The notes: generated by a model not told the origin, from the letters alone. A stretch of DNA of 64,000 bases from Voacanga thouarsii (GCA_026120185.1 JANUWF010001813.1:372001-436000), one strand, 5' to 3'; shown: positions 46,309 through 57,280, counted from the first letter of the stretch. Program-made: numbers and translations.

Positions 46309-46643
46309 CTGCTAAAAGTTATAAACAAACCATGTAAGTAGACAGTTCTCTAGAAGTAATATCATTGCAAAGTAACTGCTAGTCCAGTGAATTAAAGTGT
46401 GAAAAGTTGGGGTTCAAATCAGAACCCTAAAGTTTTTATTGGAAGCACAAGTTACCCCTAGTTCAAGAACCCAACAGGAGCATTTTCCCAAACCATCTCC
46501 AACAAACCAAATGTATTCTTAGCTTTGACAGGGTACTAAATGGAAGTTCATTGTAATATAAGGACAACTCCATTGTTTCTTACCCACAACAAAAATAAAC
46601 AACTGAACTCAAAAGAAAGAATAAAGAAAATTGATATACTAAC

Positions 46644-47152
46644 CTAAAGCTTATTCCCAATCACCTATAGGGGCTCCCTCATAGTTCCCAACCTTCCAGA
46701 ACTGCTTAGAATTAATGTCGACACTAACCATCTCAAAATCCTTCCATGGTCCCAACGCAAGTAATCCTAACGCCACCGATGGAGAGGATGACAACCCTGG
46801 TTCCTTAAGTGGCAAAGGATCAAGAAATCCCAGTGGCAAGACCATATTTGATTGAGATTCCTCAATTTTCTTCTTCTTCCTTGGCCTCTTATTTACATCA
46901 TCTTCAGAATCGGAGTCGGAATCGGAGTCGGAGTCGGAGTCGGAGTCGCTACTACGAAGATCGATAATCGAAACAGCCAGCGTTGCCCTAGGTGCAGCCT
47001 CTAACTTTGGCTTTCCTGCAACTACCGTCAGAACACCGATTTACGTCCTTAGCCTTTTTAAACATTGGTTTACAAAGACGACCTGCTCTTCTTTTTTGTC
47101 GAGATCTGATCTCTCTAGTTACCATTCTAAGATCGAGCTAGATCTCGCTTGG
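46644..47152 (-). pseudogene. MORC ATPase, first coding exon (3' part)
   Basis: MORC proteins act in heterochromatin condensation and gene silencing. This piece reads a Ser-Asp repeat (encoded by a GAGTCG-type microsatellite near 46912-46950), then EDDVNKRPRKKKKIEESQSN, MVLPLGFLDPLPLKEPG and SKQFWKVGNYEGAPIGDWE. A TAA follows just before the donor TTTAG/GTTAG at 46643. The basic KRPRKKKK stretch could serve as a nuclear signal. The 5' part of the exon lies beyond element 4, at 51441 onward. Confidence 0.87.
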
Positions 47153-48127
47153 TGATAGGAATCGTCCTAAGTATGAAGGCCAATCTAAAGAAAGGGGAAG
47201 GAGGACAAAAACACAACACACGCCTCCATGGGTAAAGTTCCTTTTCAAGAGACTTCAAGGTACATTTCAAGATTCCAAGCCAATGATGAAGAAGGTTGTT
47301 AAGCAATGAAGGATTAAAGAAGGGCCAAGAAGATCAAAGTTTGGACAACAATTGGTATGGAGGGCCAAAGGAAAACAAGAGGAGGCTGAAAAGATACGAA
47401 AAGTGAGGTGTGAGGAGGGCAAAATGCACCTGGTGCCAGGTCCACACTGGAACAACATTGTTCCGTTTGTAGATCATACCTGGCACTAGGTCTACCAGTA
47501 TACCTGGCGCTAAGTCACTTCGGGCAATGCCCTGTTTTGCTGATTTTTCTTGTTTTATTTTTTTTTTTTCGTTTCTTTTGTTTCAAATTTAATTCTCACA
47601 ACTTTGACTTGTAATGTGTATATTTTAGACTTACTTAGGAGATGAATGGATGAGATTACATCTTCCATTTGTTAGGTTTAGTTTGTTATCTTTATATATG
47701 CCTCTTTACTCTTGTAATAGTTAGTTTTTAGAGAATTAGAATATTTTTTAGAGAAACCAAATTCTCTCTAGAGGAGAGTGTGTAAGGGGTGATTCTCATT
47801 TCAAGAACAAATCAAAGGTCTTAGTCCTACATTTGATTCCATGTCTCTAAACTTCAAAAGGATAATCTAAATCTCTTTCTCTATTCTTGGGTATAGTGTT
47901 CTTGATAGGTTGAGTTTTGGGGTGCCTTCAAATCCCATTTTTCTGTTCTAATCTCTTGATAGATTAGGGTATTTCGGTATTTTGAAGTAGGCTAGATTCA
48001 CCAATTCTCATTAGGTTAATTGCATTTGTATTTAGTTTATTTGTGTGTGTGAATTTGGTAGGGAGTTGGATAACCAACTCTAGGGTTCTTCAAAATTAAG
48101 AGGCTTCCACGTTTTTAGCTCGTATCA
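47153..48127 (+). repeat. Element 4 5' LTR (975 bp)
   Basis: Direct repeat of 50448-51435. It contains the inverted repeat GGAACAACATTGTTCC. It lacks about 24 bases near 47430 that the 3' LTR carries between two similar CACCTGG and CCAGGT motifs. Confidence 0.94.
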
Positions 48128-48133
48128 AAAGTG

Positions 48134-48145
48134 GTATCAGAGCAA
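48134..48145 (+). promoter_or_regulatory. Element 4 primer-binding site
   Basis: TGGTATCAGAGC, a perfect initiator tRNA-Met complement, six bases after the LTR. Confidence 0.9.
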
Positions 48146-48928
48146 GATTGTGTTGATTTTAATCAATACAACTTTCTTTGGGCAAAGGTACAATTTTCTT
48201 CAAGAACTTGTTAAGAATTCCAGATTTTTGTCACTTATTTTTGGGCTATTTTTAAATGCTTAGAACTTCAAATTGTGCCATGGGTTTATTGTAAAATTGA
48301 ACCTACATGTTTAGTTGATGATTGTGTAGTTATTTGAAGAGTTAAAGTGCAAAAAATTTTAACTTAATTGAGTATATTTGCTACAAGAATTTTTGGGCAC
48401 AACAAATCCCATAACTCATTTTTATGAGGGTTATAAAATTCAAGTTTTTACTATTTTTACTTTGAAATATTTCCTTGGTATTAGTATAATCACTGGGGAG
48501 TAATTTTTATTGTGATTCTTGAGTTTCTGGGTTGTTACAAGTGTGAAATTTTTTAAACCCCTTGAGTTACAAGGTTGCAACTCAAGTGTTTAATATATTG
48601 TATCAATGACTTGGGATTGCTCATACATGACTATCTCAAGCTTCCATTCATGAACTACATTGTCTCATAACATAGTAGATTGTTCTTAGCAAAATAAATC
48701 TTTCTTATAGCCACTAGAAAATTTTGTTTCTCTTTGAATTAGTCATGAGCTTAGGAAGCACTTGAATGGATTGAAAAAGGCAAGAGAGTGAGCTCATTGT
48801 TGTAAAAGCCAAAGAAGGGTGTAAACACAAGGGTTGAGTGACATTGATTGAGTGCTAAATACGTGAGGGTGTGAAGTGTGGAACTTCTCTTATATGTTTT
48901 TCTACTCAAAATTTCTTTTTTTAAAAAA
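48146..48928 (+). other. Element 4 leader
   Basis: AT-rich untranslated leader. No gene seen. Confidence 0.6.
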
Positions 48929-49560
48929 ATGGCTTATGAGAATTCATATGATTCATCTTCTATGAGTGCTCAAGGTGAAGTGAGTGATTTCTATGAAATG
49001 TCTTGCTCAAGTAGAGGAGAATATGATAGCTATGATGAGGAAGAATTAGATTATGAGAAATATGAAGATGATTGTGAATTGTTGTATGATTGTGATGTAG
49101 AGCAAAGCACTAGTGAAGATAGAAATGTTGGATATAAAAAGGAAAGACGTGGGTGGATAGATTATGAAAGTGATGGAATTCTTATAGGAGGACCTCCAAA
49201 GAGAGCAAATGATAGATTGCAAAATTATTCAAATAGTAGAGTGCAAAAGAAGAAGGAGTATGGTTACTCTAATTGTTGGGGAAAAGGCTATTACTTTTAC
49301 AATTATCCTAATGAGCTACAATGGAGGAAAGATAAGTCACAAGGTAGTAGAAGTACCACCTATAGACACACAAAAGCTACTTATCCCAATAAATTGGCAA
49401 ATATGAGATTTTATGGGGCATAAGGCGGAAAAAGGAGACATGTGAATGTTGAGAAACGACCACAAAGGAGAGTAGACCCGAAGCAAACCACTCATGCCAA
49501 CCCTCCACTTACTCAATCAAGAGATATGGGAAATGAGAAACTTTGAGGGGTTGCAATAGG
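48929..49560 (+). CDS. Element 4 acidic ORF in the gag position
   Basis: I do not recognise this protein. From ATG 48929: MAYENSYDSSSMSAQGEVSD, then a strongly acidic Tyr-rich stretch (YDSYDEEELDYEKYEDDCEL), RRGWIDYESDGILIGGPPKR and a basic Tyr/Asn-rich end (SNCWGKGYYFYNYPNELQWR). TAA at 49421-49423 and a TGA near 49543 interrupt the frame, which otherwise runs into the protease. It lacks the gag helical core (WW..L, VEDY..EM) that element 6 has, and no CCHC knuckle is visible. It may be the residue of a gag whose core was deleted, or a replacement. Confidence 0.55.
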
Positions 49561-49576
49561 TAGTAAGGGAGGAATA

Positions 49577-50158
49577 GTGATTGAGCCAATTTGTCCATTG
49601 ATTGGAGTAGCAAGAAAAGATGGGGATGCTTGTGAGGGTAAAGAAGGAGATGAGATGCAAAGGAAAAATATTTTCCTTTCAAGGTGTCTTATCAAGGAAA
49701 AATCATGTTGTGTCTTTATTGATGGGGGAAGTTGTAAAAACTTGATTAGTGCTACATTGGTGGAAGAATTGGAGTTAGAAACTTTAAAACACCCTAGTCT
49801 CTACAAGCTTCATTGGTTGAATAATTGTGGAGAAGTGAAAGTGAATAAACAAGCCAAGGTTAACTTTGACATGGGGAGATACCATGATAAAGTGTTATGT
49901 GATGTATATCCCATGCATGTTGGGCATATTTTGTTGGGGAGACCTTGAATGTTTGATAGAGATGTAGTTCACAAAGGGAGGGACAACACTTATACTTTGA
50001 AGAAAGATGAAAAAAAAATCACTTTAGTTCCCTTATCCCCTAGTGAGGGTTTAAAAGATCAAAATATTTTGAGGGAGAATGAAAACAAAATGAGAGAGAA
50101 GAGAGAGGGGAAAACGATTAAGAGAAAAGAAGCAGAGAGAAAAAAAAAGAAGAGGTGA
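49577..50158 (+). pseudogene. Element 4 Gypsy-type protease with charged tail
   Basis: Retropepsin-like domain: CVFIDGGSCKNLISATLVEE with catalytic Asp, LETLKHPSLYKLHWLNNCGE, YHDKVLCDVYPMHVGHILLG, RP then TGA (49946-49948) where the family has Trp, and MFDRDVVHKGRDNTYTLKKD. It is followed by the Lys/Glu-rich low-complexity segment usual between protease and reverse transcriptase in these elements. The same frame as the upstream ORF. Confidence 0.88.
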
Positions 50159-50447
50159 AAACAAAAGAAGAGGTTGGGGACAAAGTGGAGAAAGAGAAAG
50201 GAGAAAAAGAAGAAAATAGAATAACCTCTTCAAATTTGGGAGAAAAAGAACCGAATGACAAACAAGGAGGTGAGAAACGAAAAGAAAGTGGAGGTAAAAT
50301 GGGAAGAAAAATGTGGATAGTGAAAGGAGAAAACAATGAGCATGACAATGTTCAAAAGACTACATTCTTGCCTTTACCCAAAAATCCTTGTTTAAATTTT
50401 TATGTAGATGACCATTCGAGGACGAATTATCACAAAGAAAGGAAAAA
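50159..50447 (+). pseudogene. Element 4 low-complexity linker, pol C-terminal remnant and polypurine tract
   Basis: A frameshift near 50155 leads into a Lys/Glu-rich frame. It ends LPLPKNPCLNFYVDDHSRTN; VDDHSRTN matches the last residues of Gypsy pol (GDD..SRTNPF). Everything from reverse transcriptase to the integrase C-terminus is therefore missing between about 50330 and 50400. AAAGAAAGGAAAAA before the 3' LTR serves as polypurine tract. Confidence 0.7.
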
Positions 50448-51435
50448 TGATAGGAATCGTCTCAAGCATAAAGGCCAATCTAAAAAAGGAGGAAGGAGGA
50501 CAAAGACACAACACACGCCTCCATAGGTGAAACTCCTTTTCAAGAGACTTCAAGGTGTATTTCAAGATTCCAAGCCAATGATGAAGAAGGTTGTCAAGCA
50601 ATGGAGGATTAAAGAAGGGCAAAAAAGATCAAAGTTTGGACAACAATTGGTATGGAGGGCTAAAGGAGCGCAAGAGGATGCTGAAAAGACAAGAATAGCG
50701 AGGTGTGAGCAGGGCAAAATGCACCTGGCACTGGGTACACTAGTACACATGGGGCCAGGTCCACACTGGAACAACATTGTTCCGTTTGCAGATCACACCT
50801 GGCACTGGATCCAACAGTACACCTGGCGCCAGGTCACTTCGGGTAATGCTCTATTTTGCTGATTTTTCTTGTTTTGTTTTATTTTGTTTCAAATTTAATT
50901 CTCATAACTTTTGACTTGTAATACGTATATTTTAGACTTACTTAGGAGATGAATGGCTGAGATTACATCTCCCATTTGCTAGGTTTAGTTTGTTATATTT
51001 ATATATGTCTCTTTACTCTTGTAATAGTTAGTTTTTAGAGAATTAGAATATTTTGGTAGAGAAACCAAATTCTCTCTAGAGGAGAGTGTGTAAGGGGTGA
51101 TTCCCATTTCAAGACCAAATCAAAGGGTTTAGTCCCACCTTTGATTCCATGTCTCTAAATTTCAAAGGAATAATCTAAATCTCTTTCTCTATTCTTGGGT
51201 GCTAGTGTTCTTAATAGGTTGAGTTTTTGGGTGCCTTCAAATCCCATCTTTTGTTCTAACCTCTTGATAGATTAGGTTATTTAGGTGTTTTGAAGTAGAC
51301 TACATTTACCAATTCTCATTGGGTTAAGTACATTTGCATTTAGTTCATTTGTGTGTGTGAATTTGGTAGGGAGTTGGATGACCAACTCTAGGGTTCTTCA
51401 AAATCAAGAGGCTTCTGTGTTTTTAGCTCGTATCA
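50448..51435 (+). repeat. Element 4 3' LTR (988 bp)
   Basis: Direct repeat of 47153-48127. Contains the 14-base perfect palindrome ACCTGGCGCCAGGT (about 50821-50834) and further variants of CACCTGGCAC nearby. Confidence 0.94.
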
Positions 51436-51440
51436 CTTGG

Positions 51441-51560
51441 TCATCATCAGTGCTTGAGATTTTTGGATCTGAACTCTCAGGCAACCTCGCGCAATTAGAT
51501 CACGGGTCATCGGAAGTGGCTGACAACTGTGGTTGAGGAGGAGAAGCTGGGATTGTAAGG
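51441..51560 (-). pseudogene. MORC fragment, 5' part of first coding exon
   Basis: Continues 47152 across element 4. Minus-strand reading includes PPQPQLSATSDDP, a stop, then LPESSDPKISSTDDDQARSS. The Ser/Asp-rich composition fits MORC N-termini. The start codon is not certain. Confidence 0.6.
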
Positions 51561-51651
51561 GTGCAGAGAGGTAAACTTTCCAAAACTTTGAGCTCTGTCT
51601 CTAGTTTCTCTTTCTCTTCTACGCCATGTATTGCATTTCTTTGATGGCTTT

Positions 51652-51666
51652 GCTATTTATAGATAG
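51652..51666 (-). promoter_or_regulatory. TATA box upstream of the MORC fragment
   Basis: Minus-strand CTATCTATAAATAGC lies about 90-100 bases before the first MORC-like residues. A CT-rich leader follows on the plus strand. It suggests the fragment was copied with its core promoter. Confidence 0.55.
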
Positions 51667-54179
51667 AGAATAATGAAGAGAAGAGTTATGTACTATGGTT
51701 TATTCTTATTTTGCTAGTTGCTAGAAGGCCACAACTTTTCGCCTACCTCATCTCGCTTCTTCCAAATGGCATAAAGAAGAGTGCAGCACCAGAAGACGAA
51801 GAGGCTTTTCTAAGGATATCTGATGGTCTGCCCAACTTGCGGCTGAGAATTCCTCAATAATAGACCAGTGAAATGGCATTTATGATGGCATTGTACAGAG
51901 CCATGGAAAAACTTTGGAAGCAGAGCGATACTTCGTGCACTGATGAAAGTGGTAGTAATGGCATTCCACAATGCCATAGTTATGAGCTCTATTAAGGTAG
52001 AGTATAATGCCATAGTTAACACACATAGTAATGCCATTCCAGAAGTCCATAGCTCTGCACTATATCACGGTATAGTACAAATCCATAGTAGTAGTCTACC
52101 AAGAATGTAAGATAGTGGCACATTGCACTGAAACAAGAATTCCAGTAGTCAAAGGTTCGATTTCCACCAATCACACCATGCAATGGATAGGTGTCAACAG
52201 TAAAGGCTTCCATAGTTACTTTTATATATCTATATAGATTTGTTTGACAATATATGACCTTACATTTCTCATTAATTAGCGGCAAAAGAATATTCTTATA
52301 ATGCAAAAGAATAGATTCCTCTCAAATTCATGGTCACAGACTCACAGTCACCCTTTTGATTCAAATGAAAATGCAACAAATGGACTAAACCTTCTTGATT
52401 TGTAAGAATAAACGAAAAAAACAATTAATAACTAGTTAATATTTTCTTTGCAACATAAAAACAGACACAGAGAATAAATTCCTCTGCAAATGACACTTAT
52501 TGAAAGCAACAGAGCAATCCTAACTTGCATGAAATGCTCAAGATTTCCCAAAATTAATTTTGAAATTACAATACATCTAAAGAAGTAACAATTTCTTTAC
52601 TTTTGATATTCTTTGTTTTTTATTAGGAAATGTTATTAATTTTCTAGATGCTCATTCCATTTCATATTCCAAAAATATTAGGGCAAAATATATTAATTAT
52701 TTTTAAATTTTCTCAAATTTTAATTTCTATCATCGAATTTTAAAATGTATGATTTTAGCCATCGAATAGTGGAAATACTTAAAAAAATAACTATTCCAAC
52801 AATAAAAATTTAAATACAATACAAAGTCAGTAAATTTTAGCCATCCTCTATTTCCAAAATATCGTTATTCAACTTTAATCTTATTATATTCTATTTGAAT
52901 ATCTTCATATTATCAACAACTATCTAACTCTATGCATCATATGCGACTCAATAATATTGGGATTACTTTTTCGCACATTTTCGAATCTAACTATACAATA
53001 AAAATCATAAATTTCACCTTTTAATAAACAAAATTCAAATATAAAGATGAAGAAAAAAAAAGAAAGATACTAAATTTAGTTTTTGATAGATAGTAAAGAA
53101 ACTCAAATTCAATTATTGATAGATAGTAGTTTTTTTAACATTTCTACAGAAAGAAAGAATATATCTAAAAGGAAAAATGAATTACCAAAAAGAAAAAAAA
53201 AAAGATCTGAAACGAGAAGTGAAAGACGCTCATGTCTCAATAGTATTTTTTTGTCATATACAAAAGTTACTTTATAAAAATTATAGAAAAACTTAGCATC
53301 ACATTGTGAGGATTATGAATAGACAAAAATATCTATAAGTCATGTGAAAGCCACGTGATCAACTTCCATGAGATGTGGGAGCTATGCGATCAACTTCGAT
53401 AAGCACTTAACAATTTCAACTGATAGAAAAGCTATTTTTTTTTAGTGAAATCACACATTTTAAAATTCGAATGTGAAAATCAAAATTTATAAAAGTTCAA
53501 CAATAGTTGACATATTTTGCCCAAAAACTTAAACCTAAGTCACCTTTTAATATATTGTGTAATACTTTGTTACTATATTTCACATGTACTTTATTTCAAA
53601 AAATAATAGAAATAGAAATTTAGAATTAAAAAAATATATTACATGAAAATATACATTAAAGAATGATATTTTAAAAAATTTTGAATGATAAAAAATAAAA
53701 TTTTAATTTCTATATTTTAATTTTTTTTAAAGAGAAGATTTAAAAATTTAAAAAGTTTAGTCAATAGAATCAAAGAAGATTAATGGGTGTGAGACAATAA
53801 TATTATTCCATGTTTACCAATACCAGTAATGTAATAGAAAAAGTACCAGAAAATATTTTAGAAGATATTGAGCTAAAAACTATGACATATAATTTCAAAA
53901 TATTAACATTACACAACCGTTGACTCATAACTCAATCCATCAAACATTTGTTAAAATGACAAAATCTATCAACAGTTTCAGGAAAGTTACAACGTTGTTT
54001 AATACGAAAAAACTGAATATTTTACGCCTATTTATTTGTTTGCCAATCAATCCGCATCATGTTCTAATATGGTACTAGGTTTTAGGCAAAATTCTAAAGC
54101 GATATGTATCAAATTGCATGCTATTCTACAACAATGAAATGATCTGGAATAAGCTGCTATTTATCCCCATAGCTACAAA
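51667..54179. other. AT-rich spacer
   Basis: No gene supported. 51870-52100 has repeated ATGCCATAG/TGGCATT motifs that form small inverted repeats such as ATGGCATT-CCAC-AATGCCAT near 51958-51977, perhaps a worn foldback element. 52300-54100 is very AT-rich with long A runs. Confidence 0.55.
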
Positions 54180-54279
54180 TCATCGAACACCTCTCTCTTC
54201 CTTTGCCTCCAAAGCATCTACTTCCTCATTTGACAGTAGATCAACAATGGGGTCGTATACATCCCACTCTTTCCTCTTC
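54180..54279 (-). pseudogene. Unrecognised C-terminal exon fragment
   Basis: A clean acceptor (TCGAACAG) is followed by KRKEWDVYDPIVDLLSNEEV and DALEAKEERGVR before a TGA. The acidic ending and the single splice site look like the last exon of a host gene, but I cannot name it. It lies on the minus strand like the other captured-looking exons. Confidence 0.5.
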
Positions 54280-55179
54280 CTGTTCGACAGTGACAATAGC
54301 AAAAAGGTTAGTGCATATACAGAAATTTTTTCATTGAAATGGAATATACCTTCTAATATACAATTCCTTGTGCCCAACTTCACTTTTACTGGAAAAACAT
54401 TTTACTTTTTAATCAAACCCCACAAGAAAATGGAATCGAGTCATGTGGTTTCCATAAGCTGTAGTGGCCAACTATGAGCGCAAACCATGAAATGACATGC
54501 ATATCAGTTCGTGAATAAATATCTCCTACTTCAACACCATTGTTGACAACATTGGAGTTCCAATAGATGATAAAAGAAAATAGTAATATTTCAACCTTTC
54601 CAAAATGTAGTATAATTGTTTATATTAAAAGGTAAAATTTTTTAATGTTCTCAAACTCAGGTCAGGCTGGGGATCATGCTCATCATTTCTAACCATGTGC
54701 AGGGCCAGCTCCTCCTACACGGGTCCCTTATGATGCGAGTAATTTCCTTCAACATTCAATATCTCATTTCTCTGATTAACTAAGTGGAGCGATATAAATC
54801 TCCATTTTGAAGACAAAATTATCCAACTTTACAGACAATAAGACAGCCAACATATGGTGTTTTGGAAGAATCCAAGGAAAGTGCATTTGTCTTTCCCTTT
54901 TGACATTGCAATTCGTATTTGAAGCCTCGATATGAATGCTTCGGATATCATCCACGTTTATCCGCCATGTAGTATAAATCCCAATGCATTATGATTTCAT
55001 ATTCTTTCAACCACAATGCCTGTGTCCAGCTCCCCTTTAACTCTATTAAGTGGTGTCCTGTGCACTCCAGTGTATGAAGAAGTGACAGTCAACTCACCCA
55101 ATTAACCAATGGAGCACAAACTCGCCAAAGCCAACTGAAATGACTAGACTCAAAGTTATAAATAGGAGAAATAGTCAGG
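54280..55179. other. Spacer before the inverted LTR pieces
   Basis: Mixed composition, rising in GC after 54650. No gene, terminal repeat or RNA gene recognised. Confidence 0.5.
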
Positions 55180-55744
55180 TGACACGACAGAGCCGACGGT
55201 CAAACGGAACAAAACGGCACGAAACGGAACCAACAGGCATGCGACAAGCCAACACGAGCTGGGCGCCAGGCCCGCGCATGGGCAAACCAAGCCAAGACGG
55301 GACGTGCGCATGGGACAGAAACAGGCCGACAAGTCATTCTGGACCGTTGGGCTATTTTGACCGGTCAAACTTTGTAGAGGTGTGTAGAAGTTTCTAGAAT
55401 ATTCTAGGGAACTCTTGTATAGTGTAGAGAAATGTTCTAGAGAATTCTATAGTATTCTAGGTTTCTCTACACTATACAAGAGTTCCCTAGAATATTCTAG
55501 AAACTTCTACAAACCTCTACAAAGTTTGACCGGTCAAAATAGCCCAACGGTCCAAAACGACCCGTCGGCCCGTTTTGGTCCAGTGTCGATCCCGTACCGT
55601 CCCACCCGCACATTCCATTCTCGGCTTGGCTTGCCCGTGAGCGGGCCTAGGCGCCCAACGCGAGTTGGCCCGTTGTGTGCCTGTCAGTTCCGTTTCGTGC
55701 CGTCTTCGTCCCGTTCGACCGTCAGCTCTATGCCAATCGTGCCA
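55180..55744. repeat. Large inverted repeat of chromovirus LTR pieces
   Basis: Left arm 55180-55432 and right arm 55462-55744 are reverse complements around a 29-base spacer. The inner 90 or so bases (from GGACCGTTGGGCTATTTTG to TAGTGTAGAGAAA) match with one mismatch. The outer parts match with substitutions and small indels. The right arm is the start of the 3' LTR of the minus-strand chromovirus that follows, next to its polypurine tract. The left arm is the same LTR segment in the other direction. A transcript across it would fold into a long hairpin. Confidence 0.93.
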
Positions 55745-55760
55745 TTCTCCCCCACTTGAG
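55745..55760 (-). promoter_or_regulatory. Chromovirus polypurine tract
   Basis: Minus-strand CAAGTGGGGGAGAA borders the LTR start. Confidence 0.75.
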
Positions 55761-55799
55761 TTAGGCATCGTCCCCGATGCCTTAGACTCCTCGTAGTAC

Positions 55800-57120
55800 C
55801 GAAGTAACTTAGTGAATTACCACAATTTTTCCACTGGCTCCCAACTTGTCTCGGATATTGGCAAGCCTTTCCATTTCACTAAGTACTCTTTTGATGGTGC
55901 CCGATTCTTATGGCAAACGATACGATTTGATAATATCTCTTCGGCCACCCTGTCGTACTCATCCTGCATTCCTACTGGTGCTCGTGTCGAAACGTTCCTT
56001 AAATGATCGTCGGAGTCTTTGTGATACGGCTTGAGCAGGCTAACATGAAAAACGGGATGAAGTTGGGATAGACCCTTGGGTAACTCCACTTTGTAAGCCA
56101 CAGTCCCAACTTTCTTAAGTATGGTGAACGGCGTCTCATTAGTCCCTTGTGAACGCCCCCGACCCTTCCGTGTTGGCATAGCTTAACTAGTACTTGGTCC
56201 CCCTCCTTGAACTCGTGGAACGTACGTTTCTTGTCGGCCCACTTCTTAGCACATCGTGCAGCCTTCTCCAAGTACAGCTTGGCTACATCCGCTCGTTCTT
56301 GCCAGTCCTTGGCAAAATGGTAGGCTGGAGGACTCGACCCTTTGTAACCGGCAATGATATCTTTGGGGGTCGTGGGCTGAAACCCTAAAACTATCTCGAA
56401 CGAGCTCTTGCCAGTACTCTCGTTGCATTGCAAGTTATACAAAAACTAGGTCACCTCCAACAATCGTGTCCAATCCTTTTGGTTGACGGTCACATAATGT
56501 CTCAGATACACCTCCAAGATATTGTTGACATATTCCGTTTGTCCGTCGATCTGTGAGTGCATCGCTGTAGACATGTTAAGTGCCGTCCCAAGAAGACAAA
56601 AGAGTTCAGTTTAAAATCGTCCAGTAAACCGTGAGTCGCTTACGATCGATGTTGGTAGTCCCTAATACTTAACAACGTGCTTCATGAACATGGCCGTCAC
56701 CTCTGCTATGCATTCTTTTAGAACAGGAATGAACTCGGCATATTTTAACCTACGGTCGACGACCACCAATATACTCGTGCAGCCATCCGACTTTGGAAGC
56801 CCAACAATGAAGTCCATTGAGACACTATCCCATACCTTCTCAAGGATTTGTAAAGGGTGCAACAAGGTTGCGAGTGGTTGGTTTTCCACCTTGTCTTGTT
56901 GGCATACAAGACAAATGCGAACGTAAACTTCCACATCGTCCCTTAGTCTTGGCTAGTAGAACCGTTCCTGAACTAACGACAACGTGCGGTTAGTCCCTGG
57001 GTGGCTAGCGTAGCGACTCTCATGGCATTCCTTAAAGATATCTCATCTTAAGTTGTCCTACACCGATATATAAATATGGTGTCGAGGATCCCGTCCTCAA
57101 CATAGAACCTCATCGTTTTA
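55800..57120 (-). pseudogene. Chromovirus (Ty3/Gypsy) integrase with chromodomain
   Basis: From right to left: FYVEDG near 57110; KECHESRYASHPGTNRTL; zinc-binding ICLVCQQDKVENQPLATLLH; SMDFIVGLPKSDG with the first Asp; VVVDRRLKYAEFIP with the second; SQIDGQTEYVN with the Glu; NLQCNESTGKSSFEIVLGFQ; KKWADKKRTFHEFKEGDQVL; KVGTVAYKVELPKGLSQLHP, VFHVSLLKPYHKD; and a C-terminal chromodomain with EEILSNRIVCHKNRAPSKEY, LVKWKGLPISETSWEP. The chromodomain targets integration to heterochromatin. Stops and shifts are scattered (for example near 56445, 56660 and 57050). Sequence upstream of integrase is absent: at about 57121-57261 the locus switches to an inverted copy. Confidence 0.92.
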
Positions 57121-57280
57121 TTGCATCGGACCTTTCAAGGAGTTAGCCGAGGAGCAGGGAGTTAGCTACTCAACAAAATTCAAGTACAAGAAATGCTTGG
57201 ATCAAGGAAGGACTAGAGCACGACTGTCAAGCTCAAACATTCAGGGAGCTAGCCGAGGAGAAGAAAACGACGAGGTTCTG
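57121..57280 (+). pseudogene. Second chromovirus pol copy, plus strand (left part)
   Basis: Plus-strand frame: FKELAEEQGVSYSTKFKYKK, then SSSNIQGASRGEENDEVL up to the element 6 insertion. From about 57262 the bases AAAACGACGAGGTTCT match the reverse complement of 57105-57120. The strand switch therefore lies between 57121 and 57262. TTCTG at 57276-57280 is the element 6 duplication. Two copies of a motif like TTCARGGAGYTAGCCGAGGAG occur here, 100 bases apart. Confidence 0.75.

Larger units (their letters stand above)
47148..51440 (+). mobile_element. Element 4: non-autonomous Ty3/Gypsy derivative with 5-bp TSD
   Basis: The element proper is 47153-51435 (4.28 kb), with a perfect CTTGG duplication at 47148-47152 and 51436-51440. 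LTRs begin TGATAGGAATCG and end GCTCGTATCA. The internal region encodes an unusual acidic gag-position protein, a Gypsy-type protease and the last few residues of a pol protein, but no reverse transcriptase, RNase H or integrase. Mobility would need enzymes in trans. It is inserted in the 5' part of the MORC fragment. Protease and tail resemble element 6, although the LTRs differ. Confidence 0.95.

Noticed and set aside
50155..50526. 123-codon Lys/Glu-rich ORF in element 4 as an independent gene
   Set aside because: It is the low-complexity linker after the protease, shifted in frame, and the LTR begins inside it.
52105..52180. B-box-like GGTTCGATTTCC suggesting a SINE or tRNA gene
   Set aside because: The expected A-box is weak, no tRNA stems can be drawn and no A-tail or target duplication is evident.
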